The notes under the pieces: model-generated
Seen by the model: only the letters and a program-made list of their open reading frames with translations
The model's database searches: none
What the model was told of the DNA's origin: nothing
Shown: positions 53,761 through 60,678 of the stretch, piece by piece
Position numbering within the stretch: position 1 is the stretch's first letter
Layout of the letters: the number at the start of each line of letters is the position of its first letter
Made by a program: the position numbers and the translations under genes
NCBI RefSeq assembly: GCF_900099895.1
Contig: NZ_FNDY01000029.1
Span: 1-60,678, forward strand
Length of the DNA stretch: 60,678 bases
Source of the DNA: Paenibacillus naphthalenovorans
GTDB lineage: Bacteria; Bacillota; Bacilli; Paenibacillales; NBRC-103111
Reading direction: 5' to 3'

Positions 53761-54936
53761 ATGGGAGAAACCATTCGGCCGCACGGAGGAACATTAATTA
53801 ACCGTATTGTAGAGGGAGAGCAAAGAGATCGACTGCTGGAGCATGCCAAAGACTTGTTTCCGCTAAGAATCAATGCGTGGACGATTTCAGATCTGGATTT
53901 GATCGGCGTAGGCGCATTTTCCCCATTGACAGGGTTTATGGGTAAACAGGATTACCATTCCGTCGTAGAACGAATGAGGCTCGCTGACGGAACGGTATGG
54001 AGCCTGCCGATTACACTGGGTGTTGAAGACGAGGTCGCGAAAGATCTGGAGCCAGGCCAGGAGGCCGCGCTTGTTGGAGAGAAGGATGGCGTCATTTACG
54101 GCATTATCCGAGTGGAGAGCATCTATCAGGTAGACCAGAAGCATGAAGCCGTCAAGGTTTTTAAAACCGACGATACGGAGCATCCGGGTGTGCAAAAGCT
54201 GTATACGAAGCCTGCCACTTATGTCGGAGGACCCGTACAGGTTCTGAACCGTCCGAAGCCGGAGAAGTTCGAGGAGTTTTATTTTGATCCGGCTGAGACT
54301 CGCAAAATCTTTTCTGACAAGGGATGGAAGACGGTAGTAGGCTTTCAAACGCGTAATCCGGTTCACCGTGCCCACGAATATATCCAAAAAAGCGCGATGG
54401 AAATCGTGGATGCGCTGTTCTTGAATCCTCTTGTCGGCGAAACCAAATCTGATGATATTTCGGCTGACGTACGGATGCGCAGTTACCTTGTACTGCTTGA
54501 CAACTACTATCCGAAGGATCGTGTCTTTTTGGGCGTGTTCCCTGCCGCTATGCGTTATGCGGGACCTCGTGAAGCCATTTTCCATGCGATAGTCCGCAAA
54601 AACTACGGCTGCACGCATTTCATCGTAGGGCGCGATCATGCAGGTGTAGGTGATTATTACGGTACTTATGAAGCGCAGGAAATTTTCAGCAACTTCACGG
54701 CTGAAGAGCTCGGCATTACACCATTGTTCTTCGAACACAGCTTTTTCTGCACCAAATGCGGCAATATGGCCTCGAGCAAAACTTGCCCGCACGGCAAGGA
54801 AGACCACCTTCATTTGTCGGGAACAAAGGTACGTGCGCTGCTGCGCGAAGGTCAATGCCCTCCCCCGCAATTCACCCGTCCGGAAGTGGCGGAAGTGCTC
54901 ATAGAAGGTATGAAAGAGCCTGAATATCAGGTATAA
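53761..54936 (+). CDS. sat: Sulfate adenylyltransferase (ATP sulfurylase)
   Basis: Sat makes APS from ATP and sulfate. [11 protein letters not shown] (196-206) and GRDHAGVG (near 293) are the HxxH-type active-site motifs. A late zinc-ribbon-like stretch CTKCG...CPHG is present, as in Gram-positive Sat. 391 residues; ATG follows AGGAGG. Second gene of the cysH unit; a strong terminator follows. Confidence 0.95.
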   Translation: MGETIRPHGGTLINRIVEGEQRDRLLEHAKDLFPLRINAWTISDLDLIGVGAFSPLTGFMGKQDYHSVVERMRLADGTVWSLPITLGVEDEVAKDLEPGQEAALVGEKDGVIYGIIRVESIYQVDQKHEAVKVFKTDDTEHPGVQKLYTKPATYVGGPVQVLNRPKPEKFEEFYFDPAETRKIFSDKGWKTVVGFQTRNPVHRAHEYIQKSAMEIVDALFLNPLVGETKSDDISADVRMRSYLVLLDNYYPKDRVFLGVFPAAMRYAGPREAIFHAIVRKNYGCTHFIVGRDHAGVGDYYGTYEAQEIFSNFTAEELGITPLFFEHSFFCTKCGNMASSKTCPHGKEDHLHLSGTKVRALLREGQCPPPQFTRPEVAEVLIEGMKEPEYQV

Positions 54937-54952
54937 GCGGCTGGTCTAATTG

Positions 54953-55007
54953 TCCACCTCGTCCCATAAGATGAAAGTGAGTCTATGGGATGCGAGGTGG
55001 ATTTTTC
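54953..55007 (+). terminator. Terminator after sat, overlapping the cwlD ribosome-binding site
   Basis: TCCACCTCG (54953-54961) pairs with CGAGGTGGA (54993-55001), with an inner CCCATA/TATGGG pair, then TTTTTC. The 3' arm contains GAGGTGG, which is the cwlD Shine-Dalgarno sequence. Confidence 0.85.
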
Positions 55008-55766
55008 ATGTTCCGAAGAAGAAAGAGGGTTGTGATCTGGCTGACCATGCACAGCGGAATCAAAATTGTCATGTCCGCCATATTGGTCGCTCTTATGCTA
55101 TTCATGTTGACATATGAGCTTCCTTCGACCAAAACATGGACCTACTGGACAATGCCTCTTTCAGGTAAGATCATAGCTTTGGATGCAGGGCACGGCGGAC
55201 CGGATGGGGGAGCCCGCAGTAAAGACGGACTGGATGAAAAGGACGTGAATCTGGCCATCGCCAAGTATTTGCGGGATTATTTGCAGCAGGCGGGAGCGCT
55301 GGTCGTGATGACACGCGAGGATGACAGGGATTTGGCGGATCCGTCGACCAGAGGCTACAGCCGCCGCAAAACGGAGGACCTGTTGAAACGGGCGGAGTTT
55401 ATCTCACAGTCAAAGACGGACTTATTTTTAAGCATTCACTTAAACAGCATACCGTCGGCCAAATGGTCAGGTGCGCAAACGTTTTTTTACCCGAATCATA
55501 GGGATAATGCTGCATTGGCTGCCTTAATTCAAGACGAAATGAAGAAAAACTTGAAGAATACCGATCGGGTGGCGAAGCAAGCAGATAAAGAGATTTATTT
55601 ACTGAAAACACTCCAGATGCCCAGTGCTTTAGTGGAGGTGGGGTTCTTGTCCAACCCTGCGGAAGCGGCTTTGTTGAGAGATCCGGCGTATCAGAAAAAA
55701 GTGGCTGCCGCCATCTATCAAGGGATACTGCGCTACTATTCCGGGGAAAAAGTGGGATCGGATTGA
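55008..55766 (+). CDS. cwlD: CwlD, spore-cortex N-acetylmuramoyl-L-alanine amidase
   Basis: CwlD (252 residues) removes peptide stems so that PdaA can form muramic-delta-lactam in spore cortex. A basic N-terminus leads to a transmembrane segment (about 18-37), then an Amidase_3 domain with zinc ligands in LDAGHGGPDGG (H62), the glutamate region and SIHLNS. VEVGFLSNP carries the catalytic glutamate. ATG 55008 lies 7 nt after GAGGTGG, which is inside the sat terminator stem. It opens the sporulation block. Confidence 0.92.
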   Translation: MFRRRKRVVIWLTMHSGIKIVMSAILVALMLFMLTYELPSTKTWTYWTMPLSGKIIALDAGHGGPDGGARSKDGLDEKDVNLAIAKYLRDYLQQAGALVVMTREDDRDLADPSTRGYSRRKTEDLLKRAEFISQSKTDLFLSIHLNSIPSAKWSGAQTFFYPNHRDNAALAALIQDEMKKNLKNTDRVAKQADKEIYLLKTLQMPSALVEVGFLSNPAEAALLRDPAYQKKVAAAIYQGILRYYSGEKVGSD

Positions 55767-55771
55767 TTTTG

Positions 55772-55780
55772 TGGTATAAT
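55772..55780 (+). promoter_or_regulatory. Extended -10 promoter for salA
   Basis: TGGTATAAT (TGn plus TATAAT) just after the cwlD stop, 41 nt before the salA start. No good -35 is seen. Confidence 0.55.
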
Positions 55781-55821
55781 AAGCAATAACGTACATCATA
55801 ATTAACGGCCGAGGTGACGAT

Positions 55822-56937
55822 GTGGTAACCAAAGAACAGTTGCTGGCTTCATTGAGCCAGTTGAAGGATCCTGAATATGGCATAAGTTTAGCCGATTTGA
55901 ATTTTGTCCGAGATGTCATGATCAAGGGAAACCATGTGTCCGCTACGGTCTTGCTTTCCAATGAAAGTGATGAAAATAAGCAGCGGCTGCAGCAAGAAAT
56001 TACGGCGGCTTTCAAAAAAATCGGTACGGAGCAGGTGCACCTCCGTTTTCGTCCGCTTTCCGATTTCGAACGCAGCGAAGCGGCACGCAAAGTTCAGCAG
56101 ACGGGCGTTGCGGCTGGGTCGCAAGCGGCCGCTCCCGGTGCTGCCAAGGCTGGCGTGAACGTGTTGGACCCGCAATCGGGTGTGAAATTTATCGCCGTTG
56201 CAAGCGGTAAAGGCGGTGTTGGCAAATCGACCGTTACGGTGAACCTGGCTGTTGCATTAGCGAGACTTGGCAAGAAGGTCGGGTTGGTGGATGCCGATAT
56301 CTACGGCTTCAGTGTCCCTGACATGATGGGAATCGAAGAGCGGCCTCAGGCTGTGGAGAACCGTATTGCTCCAGTTGAGCGTTTCGGGGTGAAAGTCATT
56401 TCGATGGGCTTCTTTGTGGAAGAGAATACGCCGGTCATATGGCGCGGGCCAATGCTTGGCAAGATGCTTCGCAACTTTTTTAGCGAGGTCGATTGGGGAG
56501 AGCTGGATTATATTCTTCTCGACTTGCCGCCAGGTACGGGAGACGTTGCTCTTGATGTTCACCAGATGATTCCTCACAGTAAAGAAATCATCGTTACAAC
56601 ACCTCATGCCACTGCCGCATTCGTAGCAGCCAGAGCAGGAGCGATGGCTCTCCACACCAATCATGAAATCCTCGGTGTGGTTGAGAATATGTCGTATTAT
56701 GCCTGCAGTCAATGCGGAAATAAGGATTATGTTTTCGGCCGTGGCGGCGGAGCGAAACTTGCAGAGGAGCTGCATACAAGCCTCCTTGCCCAAATCCCGC
56801 TCGGCGTACCGGATAATCATGTATCGGAGCCGGATTATTCGCCTTCGGTTTACAAAGCGGATACCGAAACCGGGCAAATCTACAAAGATGTGGCAGAGCA
56901 AGTGATTCGTCAGTTAGAAGGAACAAGACAGGCCTAA
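55822..56937 (+). CDS. salA: Mrp/SalA family P-loop ATPase
   Basis: A 371-residue protein with an N-terminal MIP18/DUF59 domain (about 1-90), an Ala-rich linker, and an Mrp-type ATPase domain with SGKGGVGKST at 128-137. A CxxC (CSQC) near residue 295 fits iron-sulfur binding in Mrp/NBP35 proteins. The B. subtilis orthologue at this locus, SalA, regulates scoC and exoprotease genes; Fe-S carrier activity is the alternative role. GTG 55822 follows GAGGTGA. Confidence 0.9.
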   Translation: MVTKEQLLASLSQLKDPEYGISLADLNFVRDVMIKGNHVSATVLLSNESDENKQRLQQEITAAFKKIGTEQVHLRFRPLSDFERSEAARKVQQTGVAAGSQAAAPGAAKAGVNVLDPQSGVKFIAVASGKGGVGKSTVTVNLAVALARLGKKVGLVDADIYGFSVPDMMGIEERPQAVENRIAPVERFGVKVISMGFFVEENTPVIWRGPMLGKMLRNFFSEVDWGELDYILLDLPPGTGDVALDVHQMIPHSKEIIVTTPHATAAFVAARAGAMALHTNHEILGVVENMSYYACSQCGNKDYVFGRGGGAKLAEELHTSLLAQIPLGVPDNHVSEPDYSPSVYKADTETGQIYKDVAEQVIRQLEGTRQA

Positions 56938-56957
56938 ACCAAGGCCTGTCTTTATTT
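56927..56957. terminator. Hairpin between convergent salA and gerD
   Basis: GACAGGCCT pairs with AGGCCTGTC around AAACCA, followed by TTTATTTCATTTTTT on the plus strand. It contains the salA stop and may act in both directions. Confidence 0.75.
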
Positions 56958-56963
56958 CATTTT

Positions 56964-57614
56964 TTAGCTCCCTTGCTGACCGCCCTGTTGACTTCCTCCA
57001 TCACTATTTCCTCCACCGCCTCCTGAGGATTGTTGTCCTTGCTTAGGGGCAGATTCTTCCTGAAGAACCTTTTTCATTAAATTCATCAATTCCAGACGGA
57101 ACAAGGGACTTTGAAGAGACTCTTGAATGACGGCTTTCATTTGAGTTCGATAGGGTGTACTTTTTATGGTTTCCAGCAGCAAATTCTCAAAATCGGGGCT
57201 TTTCATGGCATCCATCATTTGTTTTTGATATTCCGGATCCTTCATTAGATCTTTTTGAAGCTGCTTCATATTCTTTTCGATGGCTTTTGCAAACTGTCCG
57301 GCAAATCTTGGATCGGTGATCATTTTTTGAAGAAACTGGCTATTCTCCGTATCGACCAGTACATCTTTCACAGCCAATTGCAATTGCTGTGTATCGCCTG
57401 CAGAAAGGATTTGAAGCTTGCTGTTCTGTTGAATTGTAGCTTCCTGAATAGCCTTTCGACCGTCTTCGGTCTTCAGTATGTCGAGTACCATGGATTTGGT
57501 ATCCTTATAGGTAGCACCGCCGTTGCCGGATGAAGCTTGAATCTCGGAACCGCAAGCCGTTAAGACGCCGACGATCAAAAGAACGGGAACTACACGGATC
57601 CATCGAGCGATCAT
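56964..57614 (-). CDS. gerD: GerD, spore germination lipoprotein
   Basis: GerD clusters nutrient germinant receptors in the spore inner membrane. A hydrophobic signal ends in the lipobox LTAC with C21. The body is helical with many Gln, Lys and Met (DPEYQKQMMDAMKSPDFENLL), and the tail is a Gly/Gln/Ser-rich disordered stretch. 216 residues; ATG follows AAAGGAG on the reverse strand. A sigma-G-like promoter lies upstream. It is between salA and kbaA as in B. subtilis. Confidence 0.93.
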   Translation of the reverse strand: MIARWIRVVPVLLIVGVLTACGSEIQASSGNGGATYKDTKSMVLDILKTEDGRKAIQEATIQQNSKLQILSAGDTQQLQLAVKDVLVDTENSQFLQKMITDPRFAGQFAKAIEKNMKQLQKDLMKDPEYQKQMMDAMKSPDFENLLLETIKSTPYRTQMKAVIQESLQSPLFRLELMNLMKKVLQEESAPKQGQQSSGGGGGNSDGGSQQGGQQGS

Positions 57615-57646
57615 TAGTCAGGGCTCCTTTCTTATTATTTTAGCCA

Positions 57647-57676
57647 TAGTATTTGTAACGGATGGCGGGATTAACA
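57647..57676 (-). promoter_or_regulatory. Possible sigma-G promoter of gerD
   Basis: On the reverse strand AATACTA resembles the sigma-G -10 CATACTA, with TGTTAA about 17 nt upstream as a poor -35. gerD is sigma-G dependent in B. subtilis. Confidence 0.38.
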
Positions 57677-57685
57677 CAATTGTCG

Positions 57686-57715
57686 TTAGCTTTTTATTGT
57701 GAAGGTTGGTACAAT
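57686..57715 (+). promoter_or_regulatory. Candidate kbaA promoter
   Basis: TACAAT (57710-57715) with extended TGG; the -35 candidate TTAGCT (57686-57691) is weak. It starts 36 nt before kbaA. Confidence 0.48.
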
Positions 57716-57750
57716 TAACTGTTGAGATGACATATTGGAGGGTAACGGTT

Positions 57751-58350
57751 GTGACAATAAGAAAATGGTTTTACCTGTTTTGGACCACTCTTTTGGTTGG
57801 AGCGGTCACTGCCATCGTCACAGGGCTTGTTTTGCAATTTTCGGATCAGCAAGTGGCTCTTGGCGGCAAAGAAATCGGATTCAGTATGTTAACCATGTTT
57901 CTTGGCGGTGCTACGATCAGCGTTCTTAGCCAGATGGGCTTTTTTGCATATCTTATTATTCGCTACCTGTTTATGGGAATGTTTCGCCGCAAATGGACTT
58001 GGGATATGCTTCAAGTCATCATCATTGTGATTGTACTGTTTGATTTGGTGTATTTGCGGTATGCGCAAAGCGATGGGCAATCGGCATGGGTGGGATACTT
58101 GGTGTTCCCTGTCATTCTTACAATCGCCTCAGGGATTGTATCTTGGTGGAAGGCAAGGCTTACGAATCAAAGCGCTTGGATTCCCACGTTGTTTTTCATG
58201 ATAGCGGTCACGGCGATTGAAGCCATTCCGTCGCTTCGCTTGGATAATCCCGCCTCCACGGTATTTATGTTGGTTCCGCTGTTTGCATGCAATGCATGGC
58301 AAATTTTAATTTTATCCAAAGTACTGCAAACAAATAAAGAGCCGCTATAA
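57751..58350 (+). CDS. kbaA: KbaA, KinB-pathway activation protein
   Basis: A 199-residue membrane protein with about six hydrophobic helices (FYLFWTTLLVGAVTAIVTGLVL, IGFSMLTMFLGGATISVLSQ and others). KbaA is needed for KinB to feed the sporulation phosphorelay in B. subtilis. GTG 57751 follows GGAGGG by 8 nt. The conserved neighbours gerD and pdaB support the call. Confidence 0.88.
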   Translation: MTIRKWFYLFWTTLLVGAVTAIVTGLVLQFSDQQVALGGKEIGFSMLTMFLGGATISVLSQMGFFAYLIIRYLFMGMFRRKWTWDMLQVIIIVIVLFDLVYLRYAQSDGQSAWVGYLVFPVILTIASGIVSWWKARLTNQSAWIPTLFFMIAVTAIEAIPSLRLDNPASTVFMLVPLFACNAWQILILSKVLQTNKEPL

Positions 58351-58362
58351 CGGCTCTTATGT
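58338..58362. terminator. Short hairpin between convergent kbaA and pdaB
   Basis: AGAGCCG (58338-58344) pairs with CGGCTCT (58351-58357), overlapping the kbaA stop. The T-tract is poor on the plus strand (TATGTTATTT); on the minus strand TTATTTGTTT follows. Confidence 0.55.
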
Positions 58363-58379
58363 TATTTGTAAGTTTTATT

Positions 58380-59162
58380 TTAATGAATTTGCTTCAGGAG
58401 GGTATCCTCTACCGGTGGCTTGTTATCCACTTGCGCCAGTTTCATGAGCTGGCTGACCGTGACAAATTCAAAGCCCTTTTCTCGAAGCTGGTCAATAATA
58501 ACCGGTAGGGCCTCATGAGTTTGCTTTGAGGAATCGCTGGCATGCAGCAGTATGATATCTCCCGGATGAGCTTTGCTTACTACGCGGTTGATGATGTTGT
58601 TTACCCCTGGATTTTGCCAATCCATGGAATCGGTATCCCACTGGATGACAGAATAGTTCAATTCTTCAGCAATTCGGAGCACGCGCTTATCGAAATCGCC
58701 GTTCGGCAATCGAATCAGCTGAGGAGAGGTGCCGGTGACTTCACTCAATATCTGGTGTGCCGTTCGAATTTGTGCACGGATCTCTTCATCGTTCAAACTG
58801 CTGTAATTGACGTGTTTATGCCCGTGGCTGCCAATTTCCCAACCGCCTTTCACAATTTTATTGACAATTTCCGGATGTTCCTTGCTCCATGGTGAAGACA
58901 GGAAGAAAGTGGCGTTCTTAACCCCTTTATCTTCCAGTATTTTGAGAATAGGCTCGGTCCGTTTATCCCCCCAACTAATATCGAAGGTCAGCGCCACGAC
59001 TTTTTTGTCGGTTACTACGCTGTACACGGCGGATGGCTTTTGTGAAAACACGGAAACATTCTCACTTTCCGAGTAAATAATACCGGCAGCGAACAGGATC
59101 GCAACCGTAATGATCAGCGCTTGTTTTATCTTTTTGCCGCTGAAGACATAAAAATAATTCAC
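58380..59162 (-). CDS. pdaB: PdaB, sporulation polysaccharide deacetylase
   Basis: A 260-residue NodB-type carbohydrate esterase required for stable spores. After a signal anchor (about 14-30) the domain shows TFDISWGD (D61), the metal histidines in GSHGHKH (113-117) and RLPNGDFD. It lacks the second aspartate of the usual TFDDG motif, as is normal in PdaB. GTG 59162 on the reverse strand follows AAGGAGG. A sigma-E-like promoter lies upstream. Confidence 0.92.
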   Translation of the reverse strand: MNYFYVFSGKKIKQALIITVAILFAAGIIYSESENVSVFSQKPSAVYSVVTDKKVVALTFDISWGDKRTEPILKILEDKGVKNATFFLSSPWSKEHPEIVNKIVKGGWEIGSHGHKHVNYSSLNDEEIRAQIRTAHQILSEVTGTSPQLIRLPNGDFDKRVLRIAEELNYSVIQWDTDSMDWQNPGVNNIINRVVSKAHPGDIILLHASDSSKQTHEALPVIIDQLREKGFEFVTVSQLMKLAQVDNKPPVEDTLLKQIH

Positions 59163-59224
59163 ATGCTTGGCCTCCTTTGCTCATCCTCGAATCGAAAAGG
59201 CTTGTTTAATCAAGTATTAGTAAC

Positions 59225-59251
59225 AATGTATGCTCGTACCAATAACTTATG
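59225..59251 (-). promoter_or_regulatory. Possible sigma-E promoter of pdaB
   Basis: On the reverse strand CATACATT matches the sigma-E -10 (CATACAnT), with GCATA about 15 nt upstream as a -35. pdaB is a sporulation gene in B. subtilis. Confidence 0.42.
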
Positions 59252-59273
59252 CTTAAATACGGAGGGATCACAG

Positions 59274-59885
59274 ATGAAATGGAATCATGCCGTAGAACAA
59301 TTAAAATTAATGAAGCATTATTTTATAGCTTCCGTTCTGGTGTTTCTGGCAGGGATGCTGATGGGTGCTTTGTACTCGGAACAATTTCAAGCCTTTATTA
59401 ACACTCAATTGGAAGCGTTGAAACGAATTACAGACACGTTAGCGGAGAAACCGAATCAGCAGTGGTCGTTGTTTTGGTTGATCTTTTGGAATAATGCATC
59501 CAAATCGCTGCTTGTCATAGTCATGGGCGTACTTTTTGGAATATTCCCTTTATTTTTTCTGATTGTAAATGGACTTGTACTCGGCTATGTAGCTGTAGCG
59601 GCGGGACAAAAAGAATCCTGGCTCTTTGTAATCAAGGCGATTGTTCCGCACGGGATTTTGGAGCTTCCCGCTATTATTATTGCATGTGCTTTAGGGCTCC
59701 GGCTTGGAATGCTGTTGCTCAAAATGTTCCTGTCGATCTTCAGTCCTTCACGTTCCCTGCAAGCAAGAGAACAACTTCGTGCATTCGTCAAAGCGTTAGT
59801 TCCGATTAGCGTGATGCTTGTTATTGTATTGTTCGTCGCCGCATTAATCGAAAGTACATTCACGTTGTGGCTTGTACAGGTATAA
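59274..59885 (+). CDS. SpoIIM-family (DUF95) membrane protein
   Basis: A 203-residue protein with about five hydrophobic segments. The arrangement WNNASKSLLVIVMGVLFGIFP, LIVNGLVLGYV and IVPHGILELPAIIIACALGL is that of the DUF95/SpoIIM family, whose namesake works in forespore engulfment. It is not clearly the SpoIIM orthologue, since several paralogues exist. GGAGGG precedes ATG 59274, divergent from pdaB. Confidence 0.8.
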   Translation: MKWNHAVEQLKLMKHYFIASVLVFLAGMLMGALYSEQFQAFINTQLEALKRITDTLAEKPNQQWSLFWLIFWNNASKSLLVIVMGVLFGIFPLFFLIVNGLVLGYVAVAAGQKESWLFVIKAIVPHGILELPAIIIACALGLRLGMLLLKMFLSIFSPSRSLQAREQLRAFVKALVPISVMLVIVLFVAALIESTFTLWLVQV

Positions 59886-59965
59886 ATACAATGTGTGTCC
59901 GCTCATAAATATTCCAAAAACTGTGCATAACAATAAAACGAGCAAGATGTTTTGGAGGTCACGGT

Positions 59966-60040
59966 ATGCAGTGGGAGTCCGGCCTTTCAGGTTCATTGCG
60001 TACTTCTGCTGCCGTCTTGTTTGTGTTTCCTGAATTTTAA
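59966..60040 (+). CDS. Possible 24-residue small protein
   Basis: ATG 59966 is preceded by TTTTGGAGGT at ideal spacing, and the frame runs 24 codons (MQWESGLSGS..., ending FPEF) to TAA. No family is recognised. It could be a leader peptide for the next gene, which has a poorly spaced ribosome-binding site. Confidence 0.35.
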   Translation: MQWESGLSGSLRTSAAVLFVFPEF

Positions 60041-60064
60041 GTCGAGAGGGGTTAACGCTGCCGC

Positions 60065-60283
60065 ATGTTGGGTTTCTTATTCAATGAACGGGAATGCAAA
60101 GAGTTGAATTATGTTCTGCGTAAGGAACTGGACGAAATGCTTTTTGATTTGAATGATCAAAGAATCGATACGGATATTAAAAAAGCGATTGAATCCAGAT
60201 ATAAAGTAATCTTTCGTATGTATGCGCGATTAGCCTCTCCTAAAGAAATTTCGAGGTATGCCAGGAATCGCATGTATCATTAA
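60065..60283 (+). CDS. Small conserved-looking protein of unknown function
   Basis: A 72-residue, charged, mainly helical protein (FLFNERECKELNYVLRKELD, then DQRIDTDIKKAIESRYKVIF) ending in a basic KEISRYARNRMYH. No membrane segment or cysteine pair is seen. GAGAGGGG lies 12 nt before the ATG, wider than ideal; TTG 60068 is an alternative. I do not recognise a function. Confidence 0.65.
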   Translation: MLGFLFNERECKELNYVLRKELDEMLFDLNDQRIDTDIKKAIESRYKVIFRMYARLASPKEISRYARNRMYH

Positions 60284-60318
60284 AATCGTATGTAATCATA
60301 AAATAGGTATCAAATGAC

Positions 60319-60348
60319 TTGACTTCAGAGGATGAGATGTGATATTTT
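60319..60348 (+). promoter_or_regulatory. rRNA operon promoter P1
   Basis: TTGACT (60319-60324), 18-nt spacer, TATTTT (60343-60348) with extended TGA, resembling the rpoB promoter. Confidence 0.65.
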
Positions 60349-60403
60349 ATTACTCGTTCTCGTTATACCGAACAAGCTGTTCCAACAAAAAAATAAAAAA
60401 AGC

Positions 60404-60433
60404 TTGCAATCGGATAGGTGAATGTGTTATATT
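60404..60433 (+). promoter_or_regulatory. rRNA operon promoter P2
   Basis: TTGCAA (60404-60409), 18-nt spacer, TATATT (60428-60433), after an A-rich upstream tract that may act as an UP element. About 170 nt upstream of the 16S gene. Confidence 0.78.
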
Positions 60434-60439
60434 ATAAAA

Positions 60440-60602
60440 GTCGCCGCTAAACGAGGTGACAATAAACGACAAGCTTTAAAAGGCTTGTACAGCAAGGTTT
60501 TAGTCGTGAAATTGCCCTTTGAAAACTGAACAACGAGTGAGTGTAAAGATAGAGAATCGAAAGATTCTCACCAGTAGTAGATAATGAGCTAATCAGCTTT
60601 TC
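60440..60602 (+). other. rRNA leader with boxA
   Basis: TGCCCTTTGAAAACT at 60513-60527 matches the Bacillales rRNA boxA antitermination signal. A GAGAATC-GAAA-GATTCTC hairpin (about 60552-60569) lies between boxA and 16S. Confidence 0.72.
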
Positions 60603-60678
60603 TTTATTGGAGAGTTTGATCCTGGCTCAGGACGAACGCTGGCGGCGTGCCTAATACATGCAAGTCGAGCGCTAGGGG
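60603..60678 (+). rRNA. rrs: 16S ribosomal RNA, 5' end only
   Basis: GAGAGTTTGATCCTGGCTCAG and the following GACGAACGCTGGCGGCGTGC are the universal 16S start; the gene is cut by the window edge after about 76 nt. Confidence 0.97.

Noticed and set aside
60360..60395. GTTC/GAAC repeats before the 16S gene as a LexA site
   Set aside because: The nearest pair, GAACAAGCTGTTC, has a 5-nt instead of a 4-nt spacer.

Overview
The window is a chromosomal segment of a spore-forming, low-to-mid GC Gram-positive bacterium of the order Bacillales, most like Paenibacillaceae (inference). The order of genes is close to the region of Bacillus subtilis between rrnW and rrnI, with ctsR-mcsA-mcsB-clpC, radA-disA, the str, S10, spc and alpha ribosomal clusters, and cwlD-salA-gerD-kbaA-pdaB. 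The sporulation genes, the CtsR operator, a T-box and the Firmicutes L10 leader all agree with that. The segment is bounded by two rRNA operons on the same strand: a 5S gene with its terminator at the left edge and the first ~75 nt of a 16S gene at the right edge.

Layout: (1) 1-5180, 5S rRNA, then the autoregulated protein-arginine-kinase/ClpC operon. (2) 5200-12700, DNA repair and c-di-AMP (radA, disA), phosphatidylserine synthase (pssA), PIN-TRAM protein (yacL), isoprenoid genes (ispD, ispF) and gltX. (3) 12660-16935, a cysteine T-box driving cysE-cysS-mrnC-rlmB-rae1. (4) 16980-22270, sigH, then rpmG-secE-nusG-rplK-rplA, the L10 leader with rplJ-rplL, and a methyltransferase. (5) 22290-34820, rpoB-rpoC, ybxF-rpsL-rpsG-fusA and tuf. 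(6) 34840-52190, the S10-spc-alpha supercluster through rpsI, including secY, adk, map, infA, rpoA and truA. (7) 52140-60300, a decayed MscS channel gene, sulfate assimilation (cysH-sat) and a spore block (cwlD, salA, gerD, kbaA, pdaB, a SpoIIM-family gene). (8) 60300-60678, tandem rRNA promoters, boxA and the 16S start.

Most genes are core and highly conserved, so the novelty lies in the non-coding DNA. The best candidate for an undescribed element is a double-hairpin repeat of about 80 nt present three times, each copy abutting the Shine-Dalgarno sequence of a ribosomal-protein gene (rplJ, rplX, rpmJ). Every copy has two CTTACGA-like boxes 38-40 nt apart, each followed by a small hairpin whose stem varies with base-pair compensation and whose loop is usually UAAC or UCAC. 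Other points of interest are a candidate L1-binding site between rplK and rplA, long non-terminator hairpins at operon junctions (rpoC/ybxF, secY/adk, the rpsJ leader), a cwlD ribosome-binding site buried in the sat terminator, a broken mscS gene, and the absence of the ECF-transporter genes that lie between rplQ and truA in B. subtilis.

No transposons, prophage genes, tRNA genes or CRISPR arrays were seen. Start codons were chosen from Shine-Dalgarno spacing and family length. Promoters and leaders are read by eye and have not been tested by search or folding.
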